A DNA stretch of 54,279 nucleotides from Riemerella anatipestifer (GCF_009663465.1 NZ_QXHU01000005.1:91254-145532), one strand, 5' to 3'. Positions 28,769 through 38,742 are shown, numbered from the stretch's first letter. Notes: generated from the sequence alone by a model not told the origin. Translations and numbers: made by a program.

Positions 28769-29704
28769 CTATAAAAAAGGTTCTTTACATTCTTTGAACT
28801 CTTTTATGAGTCTTTTAAATACTTCATCTACCGAGATAATGTCATCTATGAGTGCTGAAACTTGTCCTATTTCTAGTTCGCCTTCGTCTAAATCGCCTTC
28901 AAACATTCCTTTCTTGGCTCTTGCTCTACCTAAGGCTTGTTTCAGAGTTTCTATATCTCTTCCATTTTCATAAAGTTTTTCTAGGTCGTAGAAGAATTTG
29001 TTTTTTAATAGTCTAACGGGAGCAAGTTCTTTCAAAGTAAGTTGAGTATCACCTTCTTTAGCCTCCACTATTTTTTGTTTAAAGGCTTCGTGGGAACTGG
29101 CTTCTTTTGTAGCTGCAAACCTAGAGCCTATTTGTACACCGTCTGCTCCAAGTATCATTGCCGCTTTTATCTGTTGTCCTGTAGCGATACCTCCTGCAGC
29201 AATAAGGGGAGTGCTAATATGTTTGCTTACATTAGGAATAAGGCAGAAAGTGGTAGTCTCGTCTCTTCCGTTATGCCCGCCAGCTTCAAACCCTTCAGCA
29301 ACAATAGCATCTACACCAGCTTCCTCGCATTTTATTGCAAATTTCAGAGAAGAAACCACATGAGCTACTTTTATACCTTCTTTTTGTAAAGTTTCGGTGT
29401 AGGTTTTCGGATTTCCTGCTGAGGTAAATACGATTTTAATTTGCTCCTCCATAATAATGTTAATAATTTCATCTAAGTTAGGATAAAGCATAGGAATATT
29501 AACACCAAAAGGCTTATTGGTAGCTTTTTTGCATTTTTGGAGGTGTTCTCTTAAAACATCAGGGTACATACTTCCGGCACCTATCAGTCCTAGTCCACCA
29601 GCGTTAGAAACAGCAGAGGCTAACCGCCAACCGCTATGCCATACCATACCACCTTGTATGATAGGGTATTGTATGTTGAAAAGTTCTACAATTCTATTTT
29701 TCAT
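28769..29704 (-). CDS. Nitronate monooxygenase / FMN-dependent 2-nitropropane dioxygenase family
   Basis: FMN TIM-barrel flavoprotein. The 311 aa product shows the family start (YPIIQGGMVWHSGWRLASAVSNAGGLGLIGAG), the AEGFEAGGHNGRD segment with the conserved His, and the phosphate-binding AAGGIATGQQIKAAMILGADGVQIGSRF. Members include nitronate monooxygenases and FabK-type enoyl-ACP reductases. The short length and AEGFEAGGHNG fit either, so the substrate is left open. It is transcribed toward the DUF5689 terminator and is separated from the CRISPR locus by the tracrRNA. Confidence 0.85.
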   Translation of the reverse strand: MKNRIVELFNIQYPIIQGGMVWHSGWRLASAVSNAGGLGLIGAGSMYPDVLREHLQKCKKATNKPFGVNIPMLYPNLDEIINIIMEEQIKIVFTSAGNPKTYTETLQKEGIKVAHVVSSLKFAIKCEEAGVDAIVAEGFEAGGHNGRDETTTFCLIPNVSKHISTPLIAAGGIATGQQIKAAMILGADGVQIGSRFAATKEASSHEAFKQKIVEAKEGDTQLTLKELAPVRLLKNKFFYDLEKLYENGRDIETLKQALGRARAKKGMFEGDLDEGELEIGQVSALIDDIISVDEVFKRLIKEFKECKEPFL

Positions 29705-29781
29705 ATTTTTTTTAGTTGAATAAAGTTACAAAAATTGAGGCTATCTATATTAAATTGTTTTTTTAGAGAAGAATATATAAT

Positions 29782-29858
29782 AAAAAACGAGGTACTGTTA
29801 TTAGCCCCCGTAATAAATGTTCTCACAACGGAATCTTCCTTATTGTGAATTGCTTTCA
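29782..29858 (-). ncRNA. tracrRNA of the type II-C CRISPR system
   Basis: Read on the minus strand, 29858-29843 is TGAAAGCAATTCACAA, an exact 16 nt match to the plus-strand repeat end, so it is complementary to the start of the minus-strand crRNA repeat. It is followed by TAAGG, as in Neisseria tracrRNA (ACAATAAGG), a short nexus-like GGA/TCC hairpin, and a hairpin ACGGGG/CCTCGT (29811-29806 with 29792-29787) running into T6. The promoter just upstream would start the RNA at the first anti-repeat base, giving about 77 nt. It lies divergent to cas9. Identification is by sequence complementarity alone. Confidence 0.85.
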
Positions 29859-29862
29859 GGTA

Positions 29863-29892
29863 CAAATTTAGATATAAATATCATAATGACAA
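29863..29892 (-). promoter_or_regulatory. Promoter of the tracrRNA
   Basis: On the minus strand: TTG (29892-29890), 19 nt spacer, TAAATTTG (29870-29863). The predicted start, 4-6 nt further on, falls at 29859-29857, the first bases of the anti-repeat. Confidence 0.7.
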
Positions 29893-29956
29893 AATATTTA
29901 TTAAATTTATACACGAAAATAAAGATTATTATTGTTTAAAAATTAATATACTAAAA

Positions 29957-32900
29957 ATGAAAATCATACTTGGATTAGACTTAGGAACCAACTCTATCGG
30001 TTGGGCGTTGGTTAGAGAAGCGCAAAAAGAGGGTGAGAAATCTGAAATTATTAAGTTAGGCGTTCGTGTAAATCCTCTAACGGTAGATGAAAAAACAAAT
30101 TTTGAAGCAGGGAGACCCTTATCCACCAATGCCGATAGAACAGCTAAAAGAAGTGCAAGAAGAAATTTACAACGCTATAAACTCAGAAGAAAAAATTTAA
30201 TAGACTTGTTGATTAAAAATCAGTTGATTGATAAAGATACACCACTAACCGAAATTGGTAAAAATACCACCCATCAAACTTTAGAGTTAAGAGCCAAGGC
30301 AGCGAGAGAACGAATAGAATTAGAAGATTTAGCCCGTGTATTTTTAGCGATTAACAAAAAGAGAGGCTACAGAAGCAGTAGAAAAGTAAATAATGAAGAA
30401 GAAGGACAAGCGGTTGATGGTATGGCAGTAGCTAAAAAGTTGTATGACGAAAACTTAACGCCAGGGCAGTACGCCTATGAATTGCTATCAAAAGGTAAAA
30501 AATATGTGCCTGATTTCTATCGCTCGGATTTGCAAGCGGAATTTGACAGCATTTGGAAATATCAAAAGCAGTTTTACTCTCAGGTTCTTTTAGATGAATT
30601 GTATAAAGAGTTGAAAGGAAAAAATAAAAGTCAAACCTGGGCTATTTGTAAAGAACCTTTTGCTATTGAAGGAATTAAGCTTTCTGAAAAAGGTGCTGAT
30701 TTGAAACTAAAAAAATACCAACTGCGTGCAGAAGGTTTAGCTCGAAAATTAGATTTGGAGTTGTTAGCGATTGTTTTACAGGAAATCAATAGCGACTTAA
30801 ATAAATCCAGTGGGTATTTAGGGGCGATTTCAGATAGAAGCAAGGAATTGTATTTTAATAAAGAAACCGTAGGCGAAAACCTTTGGAAACAAATACAGAA
30901 AAATCCGCATACTTCACTAAAGAACCAAGTTTTCTATCGTCAAGATTATTTAGATGAATTTGAGCAAATTTGGGAAATACAAGCTCAATTTCACCCACAA
31001 TTAACACTTGCCTTAAAGGAGCAAATTCGTGATGTGGTCATTTTTTATCAACGAAAATTAAAATCTCAAAAAGGTTTATTGAGTTTCTGCCAGTTTGAAA
31101 GTTGGGAAATAGAACGAAAAGACGAAAATGGCAATGTTATTCTCAATAAAACCACCCAACTACCCAAAAGGCAAACGGTAGGTAGGCGTGTTGCTCCTAA
31201 ATCTTCTCCGCTATTTCAAGAATTTAAAATATGGCAGAATATCAATAATTTAGAGGTAACAAAAATTAGTGAGGGAGCTTCAAAGAATAAAAAGGAAACA
31301 GAGACTTTAAGTGATGATGAGCGAAAATTATTGTTTGAAGAATTAAACTTAAGAGGAAATCTCTCACAAAAAGAGATGTTACAAATTTTAGGTTTAAAAG
31401 ATAAAGAATACAAAACGAATTTTTCAGAAGGTTTGGAAGGCAACCGAACCAATGCCGCTTTATTCAATATCTATCAGCAAATTGCAGAGAATGAGGGCTA
31501 TGGTGATTGGACTAAAAAATCAGCTCAAGAGATTAAGGAGGAATTAAAAGCAGTATTTCCACAAATAGGTATTCAGGCTAATATTTTAGATTTTAATGCA
31601 GAGTTAGACGGAAAAGAATTTGAAAATCAAGCCTCTTATCAATTGTGGCATTTGTTGTATTCTGCCGAGGAAGATGATAAAATCAACGAAGAAGACCAAA
31701 TCATTTACGGGAACTCTGCAGTCAGTTTAAAAAAGAAACTTTGTGAAAAATTTGGTTTTACTCCCGAATATGCCAAATGGATAGCGAATGTGTCCTTGCA
31801 AGATGATTACGGAAATTTATCAACCAAAGCGATGCGTAAAATCATTCCGTATCTTATAGACGGAAACGATTATTCAGAAGCCTGTGCATTAGCAGGGTAT
31901 AATCATTCTAATAGTTTGACTAAAGAAGAAAATGATAATAGAGAATTGTTGGATAAATTAGAACTTTTACCTAAAAACAGCTTACGCAATCCTGTGGTGG
32001 AAAAAATACTTAACCAAATGATTAATGTAGTTAATCAAGTGATTGAAACCTATGGCAAACCCGATGAAGTGCGTATTGAATTAGCCAGAGAACTGAAAAA
32101 AAGTGCAGAGGAACGAGCTGAAATGACCAAAGGCATCAACGAAGCCACACGAAGAAATGAAGATATTAAAAAACGCATTACTAAAGAATTTGGTATTTCT
32201 AACCCTACTAAAAGCGATGTGGTTCGTTATCGTTTATGGGAAGAGTTAGCACCTTTAGCCTATAAAGATGTTTTTACTGGTAAACAAATTAAAAAGGAAG
32301 ATTTATTTTCATCAAAAATAGATATAGAACACATTATTCCGAAGGCATTATTATTTGATGATTCTTTCTCTAATAAAACTTTAGCTTTTAGGGAAACCAA
32401 TCTTAAAAAAGCAGACCGAACGGCTTATGATTTTATAGAAAGTGATTATAATGCAACACTTGACGATTATATCCAGCGGGTAGAAACGCTTTATAATAAC
32501 GCCAAAGGAACTATTTCCAAAGGCAAAAGAAATAAACTCTTGATGGCTCAAAAAAATCTGCCCGATGGATTTATTGAAAGAGATTTGCGTAATAGCCAAT
32601 ACATTGCTAAAAAAGCAAAGGCGATGTTATATCAAGTGTTTAAGGATGTGAATGTTACCTCTGGAAGTATTACCGATAGACTGCGTGAAGATTGGGATTT
32701 AATCAATGTGATGAAAGAATTGAATTTTCCTAAATATAAGGCTTTAGGACTGACAGAGATAGAGGAGCGTTATGATATTGGGCAAGAAAAAACAAAAAAA
32801 GTAGAAGTAATTACCGATTGGACAAAACGAAACGACCATAGACACCACGCAATGGATGCACTAACGGTGGCTTTTACCACAAAAAGTCATGTGCAGTATC

Positions 32901-34159
32901 TTAATAATCTAAACACGATACATTCATTAAAGGGCGATGAGGTAGATTTGGAATTGAGTAAGTTATACGGACTTAAAAATACCATTACGGAAGTGGTGAA
33001 TAAAAACCGAAAATTTATTCCACCAATGCCTAACTTTAGAGAGGAAGCCAAAAAGCATATAGAAACCATTTTGGTTTCGATTAAAAATAAAAATAAGGTT
33101 TACACCAAAAACATCAATAAAACCAAGAAAAAGTCAGGCCACAATACCAAAGAACAACTAACGCCACGAGGACAATTACATAAAGAAACAGTTTATGGAA
33201 AGTCCAAAAGACCGATGAATAAGTCTACTAAAATCAATAAAAATTTTAGTTTAGAACAGGCTCAACTTATTATCAATGTACAGGAAAAAGAATTGGTGCT
33301 TCGTCATTTAGCTCAATTTGACAACAACCCAGCAGTTGCTTTTGATACAAAAACACTCAAAAAAATGCCATTACTTAAAAATGGTGAACCTTTGAAAGAA
33401 GTGTTGTGTTTTGAGGAAATTTTTACGATTAGAAAAGACATTACTCCTGATTTAAAGATTGAAAAGGTGGTGGATGAAAAAATAAAAGCTATTTTAGAGC
33501 AACGCAAAAAAGATTTTGGAGGTAATGCAAAAGAAGCCTTTTCAGATTTGGATAAAAATCCGATATGGCTCAACAAGGAAAAAGGAATTTGCATCAAGCG
33601 AGTAACCATTACAGGAGTAAGTAACGCCGAAGCTCTACACCATCAAAAAGACCATTTAGGCAGGGAAATTTTGGACGATAACGGAAACCCTATACCTGCG
33701 GATTTTGTGAGTACGGGGAATAATCATCATGTCGCTATTTATGAGGATGAAAAAGGTAAACTGCAAGAAAAAGTAGTGTCGCTTTATGAAGCAGTAGCAA
33801 GAGCAAATCAAGGCTTACCTGTTGTTGATAAAGGATTAAATGAAGATTTAGGATGGAAGTTTTTATTTACCATGAAACAAAATGAAATGTTTGTTTTTCC
33901 TAATGATGATTTTGATATAAATGAGATTGATTTATTAGATGAGAATAATGTTAAAAAAATTAGTCAATATTTGTTTAGAGTTCAGAAATTAGCGACAAAA
34001 AATTATATGTTTCGACATCATTTAGAGACCAATGTTCAAGAGGTAAAAGAATTAAATGATATAGCATATAAATCTATTAGAAGTACAGAACCTCTGAAAA
34101 ACATCAAAAAAGTTCGTATTAACCATATAGGAAAAATAGTTCAAGTGGGAGAATATTAA
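29957..34159 (+). CDS. cas9: CRISPR-associated endonuclease Cas9, type II-C
   Basis: RNA-guided double-strand DNA nuclease of 1400 aa. RuvC-I is LGLDLGTNSIGWAL with catalytic D8. The arginine-rich bridge helix is near 57-85 (NADRTAKRSARRNLQRYKLR). RuvC-II is RIELARE with E708, HNH is DIEHIIP with H792, and RuvC-III is HHAMDAL with H964 and D967. All match SpCas9 positions D10, E762, H840, H983 and D986, so both nuclease sites look intact. The PAM-interacting region is the C-terminal ~350 residues. It is long for II-C, as in other Bacteroidota. It starts the cas9-cas1-cas2 operon; no csn2 or cas4 is present. Confidence 0.97.
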   Translation: MKIILGLDLGTNSIGWALVREAQKEGEKSEIIKLGVRVNPLTVDEKTNFEAGRPLSTNADRTAKRSARRNLQRYKLRRKNLIDLLIKNQLIDKDTPLTEIGKNTTHQTLELRAKAARERIELEDLARVFLAINKKRGYRSSRKVNNEEEGQAVDGMAVAKKLYDENLTPGQYAYELLSKGKKYVPDFYRSDLQAEFDSIWKYQKQFYSQVLLDELYKELKGKNKSQTWAICKEPFAIEGIKLSEKGADLKLKKYQLRAEGLARKLDLELLAIVLQEINSDLNKSSGYLGAISDRSKELYFNKETVGENLWKQIQKNPHTSLKNQVFYRQDYLDEFEQIWEIQAQFHPQLTLALKEQIRDVVIFYQRKLKSQKGLLSFCQFESWEIERKDENGNVILNKTTQLPKRQTVGRRVAPKSSPLFQEFKIWQNINNLEVTKISEGASKNKKETETLSDDERKLLFEELNLRGNLSQKEMLQILGLKDKEYKTNFSEGLEGNRTNAALFNIYQQIAENEGYGDWTKKSAQEIKEELKAVFPQIGIQANILDFNAELDGKEFENQASYQLWHLLYSAEEDDKINEEDQIIYGNSAVSLKKKLCEKFGFTPEYAKWIANVSLQDDYGNLSTKAMRKIIPYLIDGNDYSEACALAGYNHSNSLTKEENDNRELLDKLELLPKNSLRNPVVEKILNQMINVVNQVIETYGKPDEVRIELARELKKSAEERAEMTKGINEATRRNEDIKKRITKEFGISNPTKSDVVRYRLWEELAPLAYKDVFTGKQIKKEDLFSSKIDIEHIIPKALLFDDSFSNKTLAFRETNLKKADRTAYDFIESDYNATLDDYIQRVETLYNNAKGTISKGKRNKLLMAQKNLPDGFIERDLRNSQYIAKKAKAMLYQVFKDVNVTSGSITDRLREDWDLINVMKELNFPKYKALGLTEIEERYDIGQEKTKKVEVITDWTKRNDHRHHAMDALTVAFTTKSHVQYLNNLNTIHSLKGDEVDLELSKLYGLKNTITEVVNKNRKFIPPMPNFREEAKKHIETILVSIKNKNKVYTKNINKTKKKSGHNTKEQLTPRGQLHKETVYGKSKRPMNKSTKINKNFSLEQAQLIINVQEKELVLRHLAQFDNNPAVAFDTKTLKKMPLLKNGEPLKEVLCFEEIFTIRKDITPDLKIEKVVDEKIKAILEQRKKDFGGNAKEAFSDLDKNPIWLNKEKGICIKRVTITGVSNAEALHHQKDHLGREILDDNGNPIPADFVSTGNNHHVAIYEDEKGKLQEKVVSLYEAVARANQGLPVVDKGLNEDLGWKFLFTMKQNEMFVFPNDDFDINEIDLLDENNVKKISQYLFRVQKLATKNYMFRHHLETNVQEVKELNDIAYKSIRSTEPLKNIKKVRINHIGKIVQVGEY

Positions 34160-34171
34160 AAATAATGGATT

Positions 34172-35399
<1,228 letters not shown>

Positions 35400-35472
35400 A
35401 AACAGAAAAAAAGGATTTACTAAAGTAAAAATAGACAAGAAATAGTGAAAAATCTAATCCTAATAAAAAGCA

Positions 35473-35505
35473 AAACCCATTGAAAAACAACGGGTTTATT
35501 TTTTG
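35473..35505 (+). terminator. Terminator between cas2 and the CRISPR array
   Basis: The stem AAACCC/GGGTTT continues past one A-C mismatch into TTG/CAA, with loop AAAAA, followed by TTATTTTTT. It ends the cas operon 2 nt before the first repeat. A weaker T-tract on the other strand could also stop minus-strand array transcripts. Confidence 0.75.
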
Positions 35506-35507
35506 AG

Positions 35508-37226
35508 GTTGCGAACTATCACAAAGATAGTAATTTTGAAAGCAATTCACAACAAAGTGATTTTAATGGTAAACCTTACTATTGTTGCGAACTATCACAA
35601 AGATAGTAATTTTGAAAGCAATTCACAACATTCATTGTTTATATCTCATTCCAGCCAACGTTGCGAACTATCACAAAGATAGTAATTTTGAAAGCAATTC
35701 ACAACTGGAAAACATCAGACCATTTTTCTAAGAAAGTTGCGAACTATCACAAAGATAGTAATTTTGAAAGCAATTCACAACGAAAGCCCTACGGAGGACA
35801 AAATGTCTTCTGTTGCGAACTATCACAAAGATAGTAATTTTGAAAGCAATTCACAACTTAAAAATTTTGAAGGAAAAGATTGTAATTGTTGCGAACTATC
35901 ACAAAGATAGTAATTTTGAAAGCAATTCACAACAGTGTTCCGCTTCCGAAGTTCAGGCGTTAAGTTGCGAACTATCACAAAGATAGTAATTTTGAAAGCA
36001 ATTCACAACAGTTGCTTCGGAGTTATTTCGCTAAATCGGGTTGCGAACTATCACAAAGATAGTAATTTTGAAAGCAATTCACAACGAACCGTCATTTTTT
36101 AACAAATCATCACTAGTTGCGAACTATCACAAAGATAGTAATTTTGAAAGCAATTCACAACATCAAAGCGATTTCTAACGCTATTGTTCCTGTTGCGAAC
36201 TATCACAAAGATAGTAATTTTGAAAGCAATTCACAACTTTCGCCCAACTGAAAAGATGGGATTCAAAGTTGCGAACTATCACAAAGATAGTAATTTTGAA
36301 AGCAATTCACAACTTATAAAATGAGGAAGAGTAATCAAAAAGAGTTGCGAACTATCACAAAGATAGTAATTTTGAAAGCAATTCACAACCACACGATTTT
36401 TCAATGACAAAGTATCTTTGTTGCGAACTATCACAAAGATAGTAATTTTGAAAGCAATTCACAACTTTAAGATTTTTCATAACTATAACATTTCGGTTGC
36501 GAACTATCACAAAGATAGTAATTTTGAAAGCAATTCACAACCCGTTCATTTTCCAGAACTTGATTTATGGAGTTGCGAACTATCACAAAGATAGTAATTT
36601 TGAAAGCAATTCACAACACCAAAGAGAAAGAAGCAATTTATCTGGAGGTTGCGAACTATCACAAAGATAGTAATTTTGAAAGCAATTCACAACTTATTTT
36701 CTATTTTTTCAAATTGTTTTATCGTTGCGAACTATCACAAAGATAGTAATTTTGAAAGCAATTCACAACAGCCCACAAGGTGCGAAGGTATAGGCAAGGG
36801 TTGCGAACTATCACAAAGATAGTAATTTTGAAAGCAATTCACAACAACAAAGAGAGTGAATTGTTTTTATAGCTTGTTGCGAACTATCACAAAGATAGTA
36901 ATTTTGAAAGCAATTCACAACACAATATTATGGAAAATCAGTGTGTAAATTGTTGCGAACTATCACAAAGATAGTAATTTTGAAAGCAATTCACAACAAA
37001 ATGAATCTTACAGGGAATATTGGTAACGTTGCGAACTATCACAAAGATAGTAATTTTGAAAGCAATTCACAACTAAACAAAAAAAAGACAGATATAAATA
37101 CCTGTTGCGAACTATCACAAAGATAGTAATTTTGAAAGCAATTCACAACAAAAAGCTCGTTAATCCTACACCCATATTCGTTGCGAACTATCACAAAGAT
37201 AGTAAAAATTGAAAGCAATTCACAAC
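35508..37226 (-). CRISPR. CRISPR array, 23 repeats, 22 spacers
   Basis: Repeats of 46 nt start every 76 nt from 35508 to 37180, so all 22 spacers are exactly 30 nt. On the plus strand each repeat begins GTTGCGAACTATCAC and ends GCAATTCACAAC. An internal 6 bp hairpin (ACTATC/GATAGT) is present. The first 22 repeats look identical. The last one (37180-37226) is 47 nt, with AGTAAAAATTG in place of AGTAATTTTG, and is degenerate. The minus strand is called as the crRNA strand because the tracrRNA anti-repeat pairs with the minus-strand repeat start (GTTGTGAATTGCTTTC), and because promoter boxes lie on that strand in every repeat. Confidence 0.98.
35522..35552 (-). promoter_or_regulatory. Repeat-internal crRNA promoter (first of 23 copies)
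   Basis: In minus-strand repeat numbering, TTG at 2-4 and TATCTTTG at 25-32 are separated by 20 nt. This is a full flavobacterial promoter. The same motif occurs in all 23 repeats at 76 nt intervals; the last has 21 nt spacing. Transcription would begin near repeat position 37-39, a few bases before the spacer. Confidence 0.65.
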
Positions 37227-37505
37227 TAAAAGCAATAAGTTTATCCGAAGTTAAAAGATATCTAGAGGCAGTTATCCGATTGCACCACTCTTGGCGACAA
37301 AGGTTTATCCCCAGAAATCCAAATAGATTTGTTCAATTACACAAGGATAGCACTAGAAGCACCTGAAAGACTAAACCCAAAGCATTACAAGCCTCAATTT
37401 CATTTATCTAAGGAACAGTAGAAGAAGTTTCCCTTCATCTCGCAACTCTATGACCAGTTTAATTAGAAGAAATTATACTAAGACATTTGAGAATTTCAAA
37501 GGCTA
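37227..37505 (+). pseudogene. Degenerate IS982-like transposase remnant at the distal end of the array
   Basis: The remnant begins right after the last repeat. In one frame it reads TTLGDKGLSPEIQIDLFN, then LEAPERLNPKHYKPQFH and SQLYDQF. After a frame change it reads LIRRNYTKTFENFK, followed by a stop. These match the C-terminal half of IS982-type transposases (GDKGY, SQLCDQF, RRNYAKTF). Several stops and at least one frameshift make it non-functional. No terminal repeats are recognised. The rest of the gap to 37631 shows no gene. Confidence 0.7.
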
Positions 37506-37631
37506 AAATAACCACTTTTTAACTATTGTGCTATTCATCAATAAAGAATATTTCAATCGCAATATCAATAATTTAAAGTTAGTATTTCTAAAATTAAAAT
37601 GTACAACAGTAAATTATAATAAATTTATACT

Positions 37632-37639
37632 TAGCTTTG
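37632..37639 (+). promoter_or_regulatory. Promoter -7 box of the GH25 gene
   Basis: TAGCTTTG (TAnnTTTG) lies 8 nt before ATG 37648. Transcription would then start within a few bases of the start codon. Confidence 0.45.
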
Positions 37640-37647
37640 TAAGTGTT

Positions 37648-38514
37648 ATGTCGAAACGAAGATACAACTCTAGAGTTAGAAAAAAAAACAACATAAGCAA
37701 AAAAAGAAATAAAAAAAAGATTTACAAATGGTTGTTACTATTTGTAATATCTATAGCTTTAGTTGGTACAGGTATTTATATTAAAAATAAAATTTTCTTT
37801 TACTATGCCATGTACTTCAAAAAACACCAGCATAAAAAACTAGAAAATTCCATTTCAGAAACTAGAAGAATAAATACCATTATTACCGAATATCAGGATA
37901 AAATATTTGGTATAGATATATCTCATTATCAAAAAAAAGAAGATATAGAATGGGATAGCCTAAGTATTGCAAATGATGCCATAAATATTGATTTCATTGT
38001 TCTAAGGGCAACTATGGGAAATCGTTCTAAAGACAAACATTTTGATTACTTTTGGACTCAAACAAAAAAATACAATTATACAAGAGGAGCTTATCATTTT
38101 TATCGTCCAGATGAAGATCCTGTTTTACAAGCTAATAATTTTTTAAACCAAGTGAAGTTGGAAAAAGGCGACCTTCGTCCCGTGCTAGATATAGAAAAAA
38201 TACCTAGAAAAAAATCTATAAAACAGTACAAAGAAGATATAAAGACTTGGCTAAAAATAGTGGAAGATACCTACGGAACTAAACCTATTATCTATACTTA
38301 CTACCATTTTTATAAAGATTATTTAAGAGGTGATTTTGAAGGTTATCCCCTATGGTTAGCTAATTACAACCATGTTTTAGTGCCTTCGGAAGAGGATAGT
38401 TGGTTGTTTTGGCAGTTTACAGAAAAAGGTATTGTAAAAGGCATTAATGTAAAAGTAGACCTCAATATTTTTAATGGAAATTCTTGGGAATTTAATAAAT
38501 TGCAATTAGATTGA
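37648..38514 (+). CDS. Membrane-anchored GH25-family lysozyme
   Basis: Predicted muramidase cutting peptidoglycan between MurNAc and GlcNAc. From ATG 37648 the product is 288 aa: a very basic cytoplasmic N-terminus (MSKRRYNSRVRKKNN), one membrane helix around 30-49, a linker, then a GH25 barrel. The barrel has FGIDISHYQ with a catalytic Asp, RGAYHFYRP, PVLDIE with the DxE acids, and LWLANYNH. The open frame runs back to 37528, but the promoter box at 37632-37639 and the basic start favour 37648. It stands alone between IS debris and decayed lipoprotein genes. A role in wall remodelling or as a phage/island cargo gene cannot be decided. Confidence 0.85.
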   Translation: MSKRRYNSRVRKKNNISKKRNKKKIYKWLLLFVISIALVGTGIYIKNKIFFYYAMYFKKHQHKKLENSISETRRINTIITEYQDKIFGIDISHYQKKEDIEWDSLSIANDAINIDFIVLRATMGNRSKDKHFDYFWTQTKKYNYTRGAYHFYRPDEDPVLQANNFLNQVKLEKGDLRPVLDIEKIPRKKSIKQYKEDIKTWLKIVEDTYGTKPIIYTYYHFYKDYLRGDFEGYPLWLANYNHVLVPSEEDSWLFWQFTEKGIVKGINVKVDLNIFNGNSWEFNKLQLD

Positions 38515-38577
38515 CTCTTTCCCATAAAGTGTACAAGTTAAAAAAACTAGACTTGGATTTATAGAAATCTGAACCTT

Positions 38578-38656
38578 TAGCCAATAATAAATAACCTGAA
38601 CTCGGATTAAGCAATATTCAAAAATAATTGACCGTCGTGTTGTTTACTTTTTGTAA
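38578..38656 (-). repeat. Fragment homologous to the IS982-like 3' end at 41279-41350, inverted
   Basis: The run CTGAACTCGGATTAAG, then AAAAATAATTGACCGTC and TTTACTTTTTGTAAG, matches the reverse complement of 41296-41345 with substitutions, including half of its hairpin. It breaks at GTAAG, where the truncated lipoprotein fragment begins. It is a probable scar of a second, reversed IS copy, mostly deleted. Confidence 0.55.
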
Positions 38657-38733
38657 GACGAGGGCGATTTAGTATTCTGTCCACATCCTAAACAAAAGCA
38701 ACACAAACAAAAATATACGATTAGGTTTTTCAT
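38644..38733 (-). pseudogene. Truncated duplicate of the lipoprotein gene 5' end
   Basis: Reads 29 codons from ATG 38733: a signal peptide identical to that of the next gene (MKNLIVYFCLCCF, lipobox LGCG, QNTKSPSSY), then KK and a stop. After SSY the sequence switches to the IS-end fragment. It is the leftover of a tandem paralogue whose body has been lost. Confidence 0.75.
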
Positions 38734-38735
38734 CA
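38653..38735. repeat. 83 bp direct repeat, copy 1
   Basis: Identical to 39685-39767. It covers the signal-peptide coding region of the lipoprotein gene, and the copies start 1032 bp apart. Homologous exchange between them would delete the intact gene. Confidence 0.92.
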
Positions 38736-38742
38736 GCATTTT

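Noticed and set aside
28665-28973. 102-codon plus-strand frame across the end of the flavoprotein gene
   Set aside because: It mostly overlaps the nitronate monooxygenase-like gene in antisense and has no supporting features.
29860-29956. Strong cas9 promoter on the plus strand
   Set aside because: I looked for TAnnTTTG before cas9; the best match (TATTATTG) has a mismatch and no good TTG, so it is not listed.
36941-37366. Two short frames within the CRISPR array and the IS remnant
   Set aside because: They translate repeat units (repeated CELSQR-like or TKIVIL-like words) and are not proteins.
37528-37647. Extended N-terminus of the GH25 gene
   Set aside because: The extension lies upstream of the promoter box, and the basic MSKRRYN start followed by a membrane helix fits better.
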